A stretch of 64,000 nucleotides of DNA from Streptomyces griseus subsp. griseus (lineage in GTDB: Bacteria; Actinomycetota; Actinomycetes; Streptomycetales; Streptomycetaceae), in NCBI RefSeq assembly GCF_003610995.1, contig NZ_CP032543.1:2170001-2234000 (forward strand), given 5' to 3'. Below the pieces are notes generated by a model that did not search any database, was not told the origin of the DNA, and worked only from the letters and a program-made list of their open reading frames with translations. Position 1 is the stretch's first letter, and each line of letters begins with the position of its first letter. Positions 8,253 through 16,643 of this stretch are shown here, one piece after another. The position numbers and the translations under genes were made by a program.

Positions 8253-9752
8253 TTACACATCTTCTTGACGGTCCAGCACGGAGGCCAGCGCCTGCTCGAA
8301 ACCGGAGGACGCGGAGGCTCCGGCCGTCGGGTCCTGCTGACGTACGTCGATGACGTGGCCGGTCAGCGCGGAGAGCAGCACGTCCAGCGAGGTGCGCGCC
8401 ACGGCCTCCGAGGAGAGCAGCGAGCCCTCCGGCTCCTGGCCGAACGCCTTGGTGCGCATCGGCGTCGCGGTCCGCTCGGGGTTGACGCAGTTGACGCGGA
8501 TCCCCTCGCCCGCCCACTCGTCGGCGAGCGCCTGGGTCAGGTTGACCATGGCGGCCTTGGTGGAGGAGTAGAGGCTGTACTCGGCGCGGCCGCGGGTGTA
8601 GCTGCTGGAGGTGTAGAGCAGCAACTGGCCCTGGGTCTCGGCGAGGTACTTGTAGGAGGCGCGCGCGATCTGGACGGGGGCCAGGTAGTTGACGTTCAGG
8701 GCTTCCTGGATCGTCGCGTTGTCGGTCTCGGCCAGCTTGCCGATGCGCAGGACGCCCGCGGTGTTGATGACGTAGTCGATACGACCCGTCTCGGCGTACG
8801 CCTTGGAGAGCGCCTCCTCGACGTGCTCGGGGTTCTCCACGTGCGTGCCGGTGGTGGAGCGGCCCAGGGCGTAGACGTCGGCGCCGTAGTTCTCGGCCAG
8901 CGTGGCGATGTCGGCGCCGATCCCGTACGAACCACCGAAGACGACGAGGGTCTTGCCGGAGAGCAGCTCACGGTAGGCAGCCTCGTCGGCCTGGCGCGGG
9001 GCGGCGGTGGAGGCGAGCTGGAAGAGCTTGTCGGTGATGAAGACGTCGACCGGCTGGGTGACCTTCATGTTGTACTCGTCGCCCGCGACCACGTAGATCG
9101 GCACGTCGGGGAGGTACTTGAGGACCACCGAACAGTCGTCGGTCGCCTGGAAGTTGGGGTCCCCCGCCGCGATCGTGTACGCCTTGCGGATCGTGGAGAG
9201 CTTGAACGCCTGCGGGGTCTGGCCGCGGCGCAGCCGGGAGCGGTCGGGGACCTCGGTGATGAACTCCCCGTCGCCGCCGTGGGTGCGGGTCACGATGATC
9301 GTGTCCGCGGACGGGATGGCGACGTCGACGGCGTCGTAGCGGTCGAGGGCGTCGACACAGTCCTTGATCACACGCTGTGACAGCAGGGGGCGCACCGCGT
9401 CATGGAAGAGGACGTTGCGGTCCTCGCCCTCGGCCAAGCCCTCGCCGAGGGCCGCGATGGCACGCTCGGTGGTCTCGTTGCGGGTGTTGCCGCCCTCGAT
9501 GATCCGGGTGACCTTGGTCAGTCCGGCCTTGGCGACGATCTTCTCGACGTCGGGCACGAAACCCGGCGCCATCAGCACGATGACGTCGTCGATGTCCTCG
9601 GCGTTCTCGAAGATGGTCAGCGTGTGCTCGATGACTGCCTTGCCGGCGATCTTCAGCAGCTGCTTGGGGATCGACAGTCCCACGCGCTGACCGGTTCCAC
9701 CGGCGAGCACGACCGCTGTGGTCCGGGGCTTGGCTTCGTGCGGCACAGACAC
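8253..9752 (-). CDS. Bifunctional cytidylyltransferase/SDR oxidoreductase (CDP-ribitol synthesis type)
   Basis: This is a fusion of 499 residues. Residues 10-235 are an IspD/TarI-type cytidylyltransferase with VVLAGGTGQRVGLSIPKQLL, LFHDAVRPLLS and ATDDCSVV. Residues 245-490 are a short-chain dehydrogenase with VVFGGSYGIGADIA for NAD(P) and the catalytic Tyr and Lys of YSLYSSTK. Fusions of this type (for example Haemophilus Acs1/Bcs1) reduce ribulose 5-phosphate to ribitol 5-phosphate and activate it with CTP to CDP-ribitol, the donor for poly(ribitol phosphate) wall teichoic acid. That fits the two polymerase-family genes downstream. The alternative, isoprenoid MEP synthesis, is unlikely because IspD is not fused to an SDR. 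The GTG start at 9752 follows an AAGGTAGG element. Product specificity is inferred from domain order and neighbours. Confidence 0.85.
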   Translation of the reverse strand: MSVPHEAKPRTTAVVLAGGTGQRVGLSIPKQLLKIAGKAVIEHTLTIFENAEDIDDVIVLMAPGFVPDVEKIVAKAGLTKVTRIIEGGNTRNETTERAIAALGEGLAEGEDRNVLFHDAVRPLLSQRVIKDCVDALDRYDAVDVAIPSADTIIVTRTHGGDGEFITEVPDRSRLRRGQTPQAFKLSTIRKAYTIAAGDPNFQATDDCSVVLKYLPDVPIYVVAGDEYNMKVTQPVDVFITDKLFQLASTAAPRQADEAAYRELLSGKTLVVFGGSYGIGADIATLAENYGADVYALGRSTTGTHVENPEHVEEALSKAYAETGRIDYVINTAGVLRIGKLAETDNATIQEALNVNYLAPVQIARASYKYLAETQGQLLLYTSSSYTRGRAEYSLYSSTKAAMVNLTQALADEWAGEGIRVNCVNPERTATPMRTKAFGQEPEGSLLSSEAVARTSLDVLLSALTGHVIDVRQQDPTAGASASSGFEQALASVLDRQEDV

Positions 9753-10012
9753 AGACGACCTACCTTGCTATGACGAGGGAACAGTGTGATGGTCGCACTC
9801 TCCGTGACCGTCTCGCAAGGTGGACGTCGTCCGCCGCTCGTCCCACGGAAACCCGCAGTTCACCCTCTGGTCAGGGAGGTTGGATGGTACGGGGCCGGTA
9901 CGCGGGGTGATCGACCCCACAGAGGTGTTGCGCAATCGGCACATCCCGTGGCCCGGCCACCCGGTGTGACCGCCACAGCGGCCGGCCTGGCCGGCATCCG
10001 GGGGCGAGGCTA
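9753..10012. other. Intergenic region without a convincing gene
   Basis: Together with 10013-10114 this is a gap of about 360 bases between obgE and the cytidylyltransferase-reductase gene. It must hold the promoter of the latter, but I see no clear -35/-10 pair. Short open frames here have no ribosome-binding site and atypical composition. Confidence 0.5.
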
Positions 10013-10050
10013 CCGGACGGCCCGGCTCCACAGGGAACCGAGCCGTCCGG
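10013..10050 (-). terminator. Hairpin terminator after obgE
   Basis: CCGGACGGC pairs with GCCGTCCGG, and the inner CGGCTC pairs with GAGCCG, about 65 bases past the obgE stop. Two smaller hairpins at 10051-10068 and 10072-10088 lie between it and the gene and may be part of the same termination region. Confidence 0.6.
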
Positions 10051-10114
10051 GACCGCGCTGAAGCGGTCTCGCCCGGCCAGAGGCCGGGGCTCGCCCGTCC
10101 GAAGCCGATCCTGG

Positions 10115-11551
10115 CTAGAAGGGGTCGAACTCGTCGTACTCCTTCTCCGCGTCGTCGCGCTCGGCGTCGCGGTCGCGGCGACGCTGCGCGGCGGGGCGCG
10201 GCTCCTCCAGGCGGTGGTCCTCGCCACGGCGGCCGAGCATCTCGGCGCCGGCGCTCACGGTCGGCTCCCAGTCGAAGACGACCGCGTTCTCCTCGGGGCC
10301 GATCGCCACACCGTCGCCGGCCCGGGCGCCCGCCTTCATCAGGGCGTCCTCGACGCCGAGGCGGTTGAGCCGGTCCGCGAGGTAGCCGACGGCCTCGTCG
10401 TTGTTGAAGTCGGTCTGGCGCACCCAGCGCTCGGGCTTCTCGCCGCGCACCCGGTAGATGCCCTCGTCGTCCAGGGTGACGGTGAAGCCCGCGTCGTCGA
10501 CGGCCTTGGGCCGGATGACGATACGGGTCGCCTCCTCCTTCGGCTTGGCGGCACGCGCCTCGGCGATGATCCCGCCGAGCGCGTAGGAGAGCTCGTTGAG
10601 GCCCTTGTGCGCGATCGCGGAGACCTCGAAGACGCGGTAGCCGCGGGCCTCCAGATCGGGCCGGATCATGTCGGCGAGGTCCTGGCCGTCCGGGATGTCG
10701 ATCTTGTTGAGGGCGACGATGCGGGGCCGGTCGTCCAGGCCGCCGTAGAGCCGCAGCTCCTCCTCGATCATGTCGAGGTCGGAGACGGGGTCGCGGTCGG
10801 ACTCCAGCGTCGCGGTGTCCAGGACGTGTACGAGGACCGAGCAGCGCTCCACGTGGCGCAGGAACTCCAGGCCGAGCCCCTTGCCCTGGCTGGCGCCGGG
10901 GATGAGCCCGGGGACGTCGGCGATGGTGTAGACGGTGGAGCCGGCGGTGACGACGCCGAGGTTGGGGACGAGCGTGGTGAAGGGGTAGTCCGCGATCTTC
11001 GGCTTGGCCGCGGAGAGCACCGAGATCAGCGAGGACTTGCCCGCGCTCGGGTAGCCGACGAGGGCCACGTCGGCGACGGTCTTGAGCTCGAGAACGATGT
11101 CCCGGCTCTCACCCGGCTCGCCCAGCAGCGCGAAGCCGGGGGCCTTGCGGCGGGCGGAGGCGAGCGCCGCGTTGCCGAGGCCGCCGCGGCCGCCCTGGCC
11201 GGCGACGAAGGTGGTGCCCTGGCCGACGAGGTCGGCGAGCACATTGCCGGCCTTGTCCAGGACGACGGTGCCGTCGGGGACGGGCAGGACCAGGTCCTGG
11301 CCGTCCTTGCCGGAACGGTTGTCACCGGCGCCGGGCTGGCCGTTGGTGGCCTTGCGGTGGGGGCTGTGGTGGTAGTCCAGCAGCGTGGTCACGGCCTGCT
11401 CGACGACGAGGATCACATCGCCGCCGCGCCCGCCGTTGCCCCCGTCGGGGCCGCCCAGCGGCTTGAACTTCTCACGGTGTACGGAGGCGCAGCCGTGGCC
11501 TCCGTTACCCGCGGCGGCATGCAGCTCGACGCGGTCCACGAAGGTGGTCAT
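10115..11551 (-). CDS. obgE: GTPase Obg/CgtA
   Basis: This 478-residue GTPase is involved in 50S ribosome maturation and, in Streptomyces, in the control of aerial growth. It has the three-domain Obg layout. The glycine-rich N-terminal Obg fold (residues 1-160) includes [18 protein letters not shown] and the repeated GGxGGxG pattern. The G domain (160-330) shows the P-loop [28 protein letters not shown] and NKID. The C-terminal OCT domain follows, then a charged tail. The ATG at 11551 has GGAGG seven bases upstream; the frame is open further but the extra residues are not Obg-like. It is downstream of rplU-rpmA as in most bacteria, although a hairpin separates it from rpmA. Confidence 0.97.
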   Translation of the reverse strand: MTTFVDRVELHAAAGNGGHGCASVHREKFKPLGGPDGGNGGRGGDVILVVEQAVTTLLDYHHSPHRKATNGQPGAGDNRSGKDGQDLVLPVPDGTVVLDKAGNVLADLVGQGTTFVAGQGGRGGLGNAALASARRKAPGFALLGEPGESRDIVLELKTVADVALVGYPSAGKSSLISVLSAAKPKIADYPFTTLVPNLGVVTAGSTVYTIADVPGLIPGASQGKGLGLEFLRHVERCSVLVHVLDTATLESDRDPVSDLDMIEEELRLYGGLDDRPRIVALNKIDIPDGQDLADMIRPDLEARGYRVFEVSAIAHKGLNELSYALGGIIAEARAAKPKEEATRIVIRPKAVDDAGFTVTLDDEGIYRVRGEKPERWVRQTDFNNDEAVGYLADRLNRLGVEDALMKAGARAGDGVAIGPEENAVVFDWEPTVSAGAEMLGRRGEDHRLEEPRPAAQRRRDRDAERDDAEKEYDEFDPF

Positions 11552-11606
11552 GGTTGGTGCCTCCAGGTACAGCAGGAAAATACGGAATTGTCTCTGTCGT
11601 AACACG

Positions 11607-11659
11607 CCGAGGGCGGACCCGCTTCCCCGGTTGCCGGGAAAGCTGAGATCCGCCCTCGG
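11607..11659 (-). terminator. Hairpin terminator or attenuator between rpmA and obgE
   Basis: CCGAGGGCGGA and TCCGCCCTCGG form a perfect 11-bp stem with a 31-base loop, 38 bases after the rpmA stop and about 55 bases before the obgE start. It may limit read-through from the ribosomal-protein genes into obgE. Confidence 0.6.
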
Positions 11660-11696
11660 AAGGTGCTGTGTGCCGTTCTGCGCGCGTCGAAAAGGA

Positions 11697-11954
11697 TCAG
11701 ACGGCGAGCGGAACGATGTTCACGACCTTGCGGCCACGGTGCGTACCGAACTCCACCGCACCGGCGGTCAGCGCGAACAGCGTGTCGTCGCCGCCACGGC
11801 CGACGCCCGTGCCCGGGTGGAAGTGCGTGCCACGCTGGCGGACCAGGATCTCACCGGCGTTGACGGCCTGACCGCCGAAGCGCTTCACGCCGAGCCGCTG
11901 AGCATTGGAATCGCGCCCGTTCCGAGTGGACGATGCGCCCTTCTTGTGTGCCAT
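11697..11954 (-). CDS. rpmA: 50S ribosomal protein L27
   Basis: The 85-residue basic protein begins [19 protein letters not shown], the standard L27 N-terminus, which reaches the peptidyl-transferase centre. It continues with [20 protein letters not shown] and [20 protein letters not shown], all diagnostic. Length is normal for the family. It lies 14 bases after rplU and is presumably cotranscribed with it. There is no Firmicutes-type cleavable N-terminal extension. Confidence 0.98.
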   Translation of the reverse strand: MAHKKGASSTRNGRDSNAQRLGVKRFGGQAVNAGEILVRQRGTHFHPGTGVGRGGDDTLFALTAGAVEFGTHRGRKVVNIVPLAV

Positions 11955-11968
11955 GTGTTCTCAGTCCC

Positions 11969-12289
11969 TTACTTCGCAGCCGCGGGGATACCGGTGACCT
12001 TGATCGCCGTGTACTGCTGGCGGTGACCCTGGCGACGGCGGTAGCCGGTCTTGTTCTTGTAGCGAAGGATGTCGATCTTCGCGCCCTTGTGGTGGTCCAC
12101 GATCTCAGCCGTGACCTTGATGCCGTCCAGCACCCACGGGTCGCTGGTGACCGCGTCACCGTCGACAACGAGCAGGGTCGAGAGCTCGACCGTGTCGCCA
12201 ACCTTGGCAGTGGAAATCTTGTCAACCTCAACGATGTCGCCGACAGCAACCTTGTGCTGGCGACCACCGCTGCGCACGATGGCGTACAC
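11969..12289 (-). CDS. rplU: 50S ribosomal protein L21
   Basis: The 106-residue protein starts with a GTG read as (M)[17 protein letters not shown] and contains [20 protein letters not shown] and [12 protein letters not shown], the L21 signature. It binds 23S rRNA in the large subunit. The GTG at 12289 has GAGAGA upstream at good spacing; the frame is open beyond it but the extra residues are not L21. It is first in the rplU-rpmA(-obgE) unit. In other Streptomyces rne lies just upstream of rplU; here about 21 kb of other DNA separates them. Confidence 0.98.
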   Translation of the reverse strand: MYAIVRSGGRQHKVAVGDIVEVDKISTAKVGDTVELSTLLVVDGDAVTSDPWVLDGIKVTAEIVDHHKGAKIDILRYKNKTGYRRRQGHRQQYTAIKVTGIPAAAK

Positions 12290-12614
12290 GCGGATCTCTC
12301 TCTCGCTCGGAACGGATCCCCTGATGCCAGCCGCTCGCACGGGCCGAAGCCCGCACCGATCCGGAAGGATGAGCGGCCTCTCCTGGCGGACGGCGCGAAC
12401 ACCGACCGTTACCGGGAGGGATGTGCTCAGGGGTAGGTGCGTACGGAAACACACCGAGGGTCAAGGTTACGGGGCGGGGGTGTGGGGGTCAAACCGGGGT
12501 CTCCCGAGTCGGCCTCTGTCCCGGCCCGCACAGTCCACCTCCTGCCGAAGGTAGGGCCCGGCCGACATCGGCTACCGCCTACGCCCGCCCCTTCGAAAGG
12601 AGGGGGACACCACC
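12290..12614 (-). promoter_or_regulatory. rplU leader and probable promoter region
   Basis: About 325 bases without a gene lie upstream of rplU. A TTGACC at 12459-12464 (minus strand) is the best -35 candidate. A convincing -10 at 16-18 bases is not visible (TACGCA is at 15), so the exact promoter is uncertain. The right end is cut by the IS630-family element at 12617, so upstream control sequence may have been displaced. Confidence 0.3.
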
Positions 12615-12616
12615 TA

Positions 12617-13778
12617 CTGAGGTTGATCTGGTGGAGTCGTAGAGGCTGACGGCTCGCCTTCCCTGCGGTGTCACCGGAGGCATGCAGTATCCACAAGGGG
12701 GCGGGCTGACCCCCGAACGGCACCAGTTCCGCGAGGAGTTACGGCTCAGGGCGGCCGAGCGGTTCGCCCAGGGCACGAGCTCGGTGATCGCCAGGGACCT
12801 GCGGGTCAGCGTCCACTCTGTGCAGCGATGGCGGCAGATGTGGGACGAGGGCGGCCCGCGGGCTCTGCGGTCGCAGGGGCCGGCGTCGCTGCCGAGGCTG
12901 GGCAAGAAGCAGTTCGCCCAGCTGGAGGGGCTGAGCTGGCCGACGCGCCGGCCGCGCACGGCTGGGAGGACCAGCGATGGACGCTCTCGCGGATCAGGAC
13001 GGTGATCGGCCGACGCTTCCATCTGACCTACACCATCCAGGGTGTGCGGAAACTGCTGGTGCGCAGCGGCTGGTCCTGCCAGGTCCCGGCCCGACGCGTC
13101 ATCGAGCGGGACGACGACGCGGTGGCCGGGTGGGTCAAGGAGGTGTGGCCCTGCGCGGAAGACTCGCGGCGGCCCGTGGAGCCTGGCCGGTCTTCGAGGG
13201 CGAAGCCGGATTCTCCATGACGCCCCGCAGGCGAAGACGTTGTCCCAGCGCGGGCGGACCCCGGTGGTGCGGGTCCGCGGCCGTTCCCGCAGGCGGATAG
13301 CCATCGCCGCGCTGGCCTGCTGCAAACCCGGCCGCCGATCCCGGCTGATCTACCGACCACGCCGGGACGACGGCCGCCGCGACGCGCGTAAGAGCTTCTC
13401 CTGGCGCGACTACCGCGACCTGCTGATCGCCGCCCATCAACAGCTCGGCGGCCCGATCGTGCTCTTCTGGGGCAACCTCAACGTCCACAAAGCCGCCGAC
13501 CTCCGAGAGTTCGCCGAGGCACGGGACTGGCTGACCATCCACTACCTGCCGCCCTACGCACCCGACCTCAACCCCGTCGAAGGGATCTGGTCCCTCCTGT
13601 GACGTGGCTGGCTCTCCAACGTCGCCTTCAACACCCCCGAACACCTCATCCAGCGCATCAGACGCGGCCTACGACACGTCCAGTACCGCAGCGACCCCAT
13701 AGGCGGCTGCCTCGCCGAGACCGGTCTGACCAACCGACCCACCTGAGCAACCACGCGACATCACGAGTTCAACCTCAG
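12617..13778 (+). mobile_element. IS630-family insertion sequence, inactive
   Basis: The element is 1162 bp. Its ends are perfect inverted repeats of 10 bp, CTGAGGTTGA (12617-12626) and TCAACCTCAG (13769-13778), with weaker matching beyond. Each end abuts a TA (12615-12616 and 13779-13780), the target duplication expected of IS630/Tc1-type transposition. Size and internal transposase agree with the family. It separates rplU from the AT-rich stretch on its right. Confidence 0.85.
12682..13746 (+). pseudogene. IS630-family transposase, multiply disrupted
   Basis: The N-terminus (ATG at 12682 with GGAGG upstream) is a helix-turn-helix: SSVIARDLRVSVHSVQRWRQ. The DDE domain is then split over all three frames, with shifts near 12930, 13160-13180 and 13215-13225, and a TGA at about 13600 interrupts SLL-RGWLSNVAF. 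Two of the three catalytic acidic residues are also changed: the usual FEDEAG reads FEGEAGFS, and the usual WDNLNVHK reads WGNLNVHK. Only the Glu of PPYAPDLNPVEGIW remains. The gene therefore cannot encode an active transposase even if the frameshifts were sequencing errors. Confidence 0.88.
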
Positions 13779-14168
13779 TAATTCATCGGTAGCTAACTCG
13801 CATTCGACCACCCTCACTTCGCCTGAATTTGCCACTACTTCAATAGCGATATTATCGCGTGTCATGCCGGAGAAGGAAGTGTGGTGTTGAGACTGAACTT
13901 GAAGGCATGAATTTCGCGGGTGAGGCCCAGCACGATCGAACACCTACGGGCTGATTTATTCACTCCGCTAGCGATACCCACGACGGAAAACTGAAAGAGT
14001 CGCATGAATGTACCACCACGTCAGCTATTCCAGACGGGTCGATATCCCCCCTGCAGTTCGGTGAGGCGCATCTGCCACGCAAAAAAATTATTAATGGCCA
14101 GCCCATAAAATCACCGAACAGTATATCTTTCCCCTCAAGAGTGCCACCACTAATTGCACAACTCCCGG
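13779..14168. other. AT-rich non-coding stretch between two insertion sequences
   Basis: About 390 bases have clearly lower GC than the rest of the window, including runs such as AATAGCGATATTATCG and AAAAAAATTATTAATG. No gene is supported. A minus-strand frame starting near 13863 (MTRDNIAIEVVANSGEVRVV) runs directly into the IS630 right end, so it could be the stub of a small gene broken by the insertion, but it lacks a ribosome-binding site. Confidence 0.5.
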
Positions 14169-14250
14169 CTAGTACTCCAGCTGTAGATCTTGATCGCGGT
14201 GCGGCCGCCGCGCGTTGAGCGGCCTCATGCTGGGATGGGCGTCTCGCGGG

Positions 14251-14646
14251 TCATTTACTCGGGATAACGACGTCGATAGCGTTGACATCTGGCCCGGCGT
14301 GTTCACTGCGACGCGTACTTTGAACTGGCCGCGGTCGCCCACTCGGTGCACGAAGCGGGTCTGCTGCTCGACATCGCCGACTGCGATGCGCCCGTCGGGC
14401 AGTCGGAGGGGGCCGTCGAAGACAGTGGTGAACTCCGGGTTCGGGCGTTGGGCCTGATGGATCATCAGGCGATGTGAAGAGACGCACCTTGATCAGCCCT
14501 CTCTGGAGTCGAACCCGGACGGCCACGTGAGTGTCTCAACTGACTGCGGGGGCGGTGTCCAGAGCGAGGGAGAGGGGCACCCAGTCGGTTGCCCCGAGGT
14601 GCAGAACGGGGTGATTGACGTAGATGTCGACGCCGGCGATCTGCAT
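14251..14646 (-). pseudogene. Broken small hypothetical gene inside the IS701-family element
   Basis: The ATG at 14646 has a perfect AGGAGG at good spacing and reads MQIAGVDIYVNHPVLHLGA, but stops at PAVS. Coherent sequence continues in other frames as LRLPDGRIAVGDVEQQTRFV and GDRGQFKVRVAVNTPG, ending PDVNAIDVVIPSK at 14251. The reconstructed protein of about 130 residues is strand-rich and soluble with no signal peptide. I do not recognise the family. It is divergent from the transposase and wholly inside the terminal repeats, so it is either a passenger gene or a host gene trapped by a larger event. Confidence 0.6.
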
Positions 14647-14695
14647 GGTGTTCCTCCTGACCGGTATGGCTGCGGCCACCGTTGATCATCGGTGT

Positions 14696-16016
14696 GTGAA
14701 GACAAACGATCATGTGGTGGCCGCAGGTCACAGCGTAGACCCTGCCCGCTGGCAGGCAGCGTTCGAGGAGCTGATGGGGCGCATAGCCGGACGGTTAGCG
14801 CGGGTGGAGGCCCGGCGCCGGGCGGGACGGCTGGTGCTCGGGCTGCTGTCGGACCTGCCACGCAAGAACTGCTGGACGATCGCCGAGTGGGCCGGGGAAG
14901 CGACACCACACGGCATGCAGCATTTGCTGTGCCGAGCCTCCTGGGACGCCGACGCGGTTCGGGACGACGTACGCGACTACGTCGTGGAGCAGCTGCACGA
15001 TGAGCGGCCAGTCCTCGTCGTCGACGAGACCGGCGACCTGAAAAGGGGCACCCACACGGTCGGGGTTCAGCGTCAGTACACCGGCGCCGCAGGCCGGATC
15101 GAGAACTCTCAGGTCGCTATCTACCTCGTATACGCGGGAGCGCGCGGACACGCGGCGGTGGACCGTGAGCTCTACATCCCGCGTTCGTGGACATGTGAGC
15201 CGGACCGCTGCCGGGCCGCCGGCCTCCCCGAGGACACCGCCTTTGCAACCAAGCCGGAGCTGGCCAGCCGTATGATCGGCCGGTTCCTCGACGCCGGACA
15301 CCGCGTGGACTGGGTCACGGGCGACGAGGTCTACGGCGGCAACCCGCGTCTGCGGACCGCACTGGAAGAGCGTGGGATCGGCTTCGTGTTGGCCGTCGCT
15401 CCTCGGCGGACGTCATCACCGGTGCGGGCAGGTTTCGGGCCGACGCGCTGGCCGCGAAGGTGCCCAACCGGGCCTGGCAGAAGCTGTCGGCCGGGGCCGG
15501 CGCCAAAGGGCACCGCTTTTACGACTGGGCAGTCATCGACTTGGCCGACTCCGGACCGAACCACCACCAACTGCTAATCCGCCGCAACCGCACCACCGGC
15601 CAACGGGCCTACTACCGTTGCTCCTCACCTAATCCGGCACCCCTTGCCACGCTGGTCCGCGTCGCCGCGTCGCCGGGTCGAGGTGGCGAGTTGAGGAGAC
15701 GTTCCAGTCGGGAAAGGGCCTTGCGGGACTGGACGAGCACCAGGTCCGCCGCTTCACCTCCTGGTCGCGCCGGGTCACCCTGGGCATGCTCGCGCACGCC
15801 TTCCTGGCGGTCACCCGTGCCACAGAACATGCCCGCCATCCCGCTCCGGACGGGTTGATCCCGCTCACCTGCAACGAGATCCAGCGGCTGTTCACGGCGC
15901 TCTTTGGACCTGTGCCTGATGCGGTCCACCGGCTGCGCTGGTCCCTCTGGCGGCGCCGCCACCAGGCCCGATCCAGAACCAGCCATTACCACCGGCAAGC
16001 CGCCGATCAGACATGA
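14696..16016 (+). pseudogene. IS701-family (DDE) transposase, frameshifted
   Basis: The protein is recognisable as an IS701-type transposase: LSDLPRKNCWTIAEWAG, the first Asp in VLVVDETGDLKRGTHTVGVQ, the second in VDWVTGDEVYGG, and the Glu in VEETFQSGKGLAGLDEHQ. The frame changes near 15400 (after GFVLAVA) and again around 15650-15700, where the sequence before EETFQ is scrambled. The end is intact, YHRQAADQT with a stop at 16016. GTG at 14696 is the likely start; an upstream ATG at 14624 would overlap the opposing gene. All three catalytic acids survive, so inactivation is by frameshift. Confidence 0.8.
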
Positions 16017-16129
16017 AGATCACGAAGTACTGCTGGGGTACTGGGAAGCCATAGAGTTAAAAATGCTCAGCCTACACATACCATCGCGACATAACATTCC
16101 CGCATATCCTGTATGTGCGTCATCCTAAC

Positions 16130-16173
16130 GGTATGGGGTACGGCTCACACTTACGTGAGCCGTACCCCATACC
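16130..16173 (-). terminator. Long perfect hairpin terminator after the barstar-family gene
   Basis: A 19-bp perfect stem (16130-16148 with 16155-16173, containing GGTATGGGGTACGGCTCAC) surrounds a six-base loop. It starts 22 bases past the stop at 16195 and closes the toxin-immunity transcript. Confidence 0.85.
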
Positions 16174-16194
16174 AACGGTGATATTGCCGAAATG

Positions 16195-16638
16195 CTATGC
16201 GTATCTCTGCTGGAGCAAATGTCGAGCGACCAGTTCGGTCTCTGCGGAGACTGCCACATAGATCGACAGTTGTGTGGGTTCTCCGACTGTCGCTTCGGCA
16301 TCGGCCAGGCCTTCCACTAGATCGCACAGAACCCACAGTGCGATTTGGAAGTCCTGCTCGTGACCTTCAGCAGTGCCCGCGTCGGTCCATACGAGAACCA
16401 GGCGGGGAGCTTTCAGCCTGTGGAGACCCTCCCAGAGAGAGTCGGAGAGAGCATCCCAGCTCCGTGAGCTCTCCAGGGGGGGGTCAAGGGGAAGCGACTC
16501 GCGTACAGCGGCAATAAATGTCTGCCTGTCCACTCTTCCGCCGGTCGACAGGGTCAAGGTTGGCGTGTTGTGACTTTTGGCCGTCTCAAGGATGCCGGCC
16601 ACCTCATCGTGCAACACGATCGCGAACTCACTATTCAT
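16195..16638 (-). CDS. Barstar-family immunity protein
   Basis: The 147-residue protein shows the barstar core: TFIAAVRESLPLDPP, then SRSWDALSDSLWEGLHRL, the W-D-A-L-x-D-x-L helix, then APRLVLVWTDA. Barstar inhibits barnase-type RNases by blocking the active site. It begins five bases after the stop of the RNase-toxin gene, so the two are cotranscribed and probably translationally coupled. Such linkage is what an immunity gene needs. ATG at 16638 is the natural start; an upstream in-frame ATG lies inside the toxin gene. It is longer than barstar (about 90 residues) by N- and C-terminal extensions, as in many actinobacterial members. The partner assignment is an inference from adjacency and domain pairing. 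Confidence 0.8.
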   Translation of the reverse strand: MNSEFAIVLHDEVAGILETAKSHNTPTLTLSTGGRVDRQTFIAAVRESLPLDPPLESSRSWDALSDSLWEGLHRLKAPRLVLVWTDAGTAEGHEQDFQIALWVLCDLVEGLADAEATVGEPTQLSIYVAVSAETELVARHLLQQRYA

Positions 16639-16643
16639 GGAAA

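Larger units (their letters stand above)
14173..16040 (+). mobile_element. IS701-family insertion sequence with an extra internal ORF, decayed
   Basis: The left end (14173-14195) and the right end (16018-16040) are inverted copies. Counting four flanking bases, 21 of 27 positions match; the right arm contains GATCACGAAGTACTGCTGG. The flanking tetramers are CTAG (14169-14172) and CTGG (16041-16044), consistent with a slightly mutated CTAR-type target duplication typical of IS701. At about 1.87 kb it is longer than usual IS701 elements because a second, divergent ORF lies between the left end and the transposase. Confidence 0.65.

Noticed and set aside
9768..10031. Minus-strand 87-codon frame between obgE and the cytidylyltransferase gene
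   Set aside because: No ribosome-binding site, atypical composition and no family resemblance; the region is more likely regulatory.
13590..13610. In-frame TGA of the IS630 transposase as a recoded or selenocysteine codon
   Set aside because: The gene also has several frameshifts and lost catalytic residues, so simple decay explains the stop.
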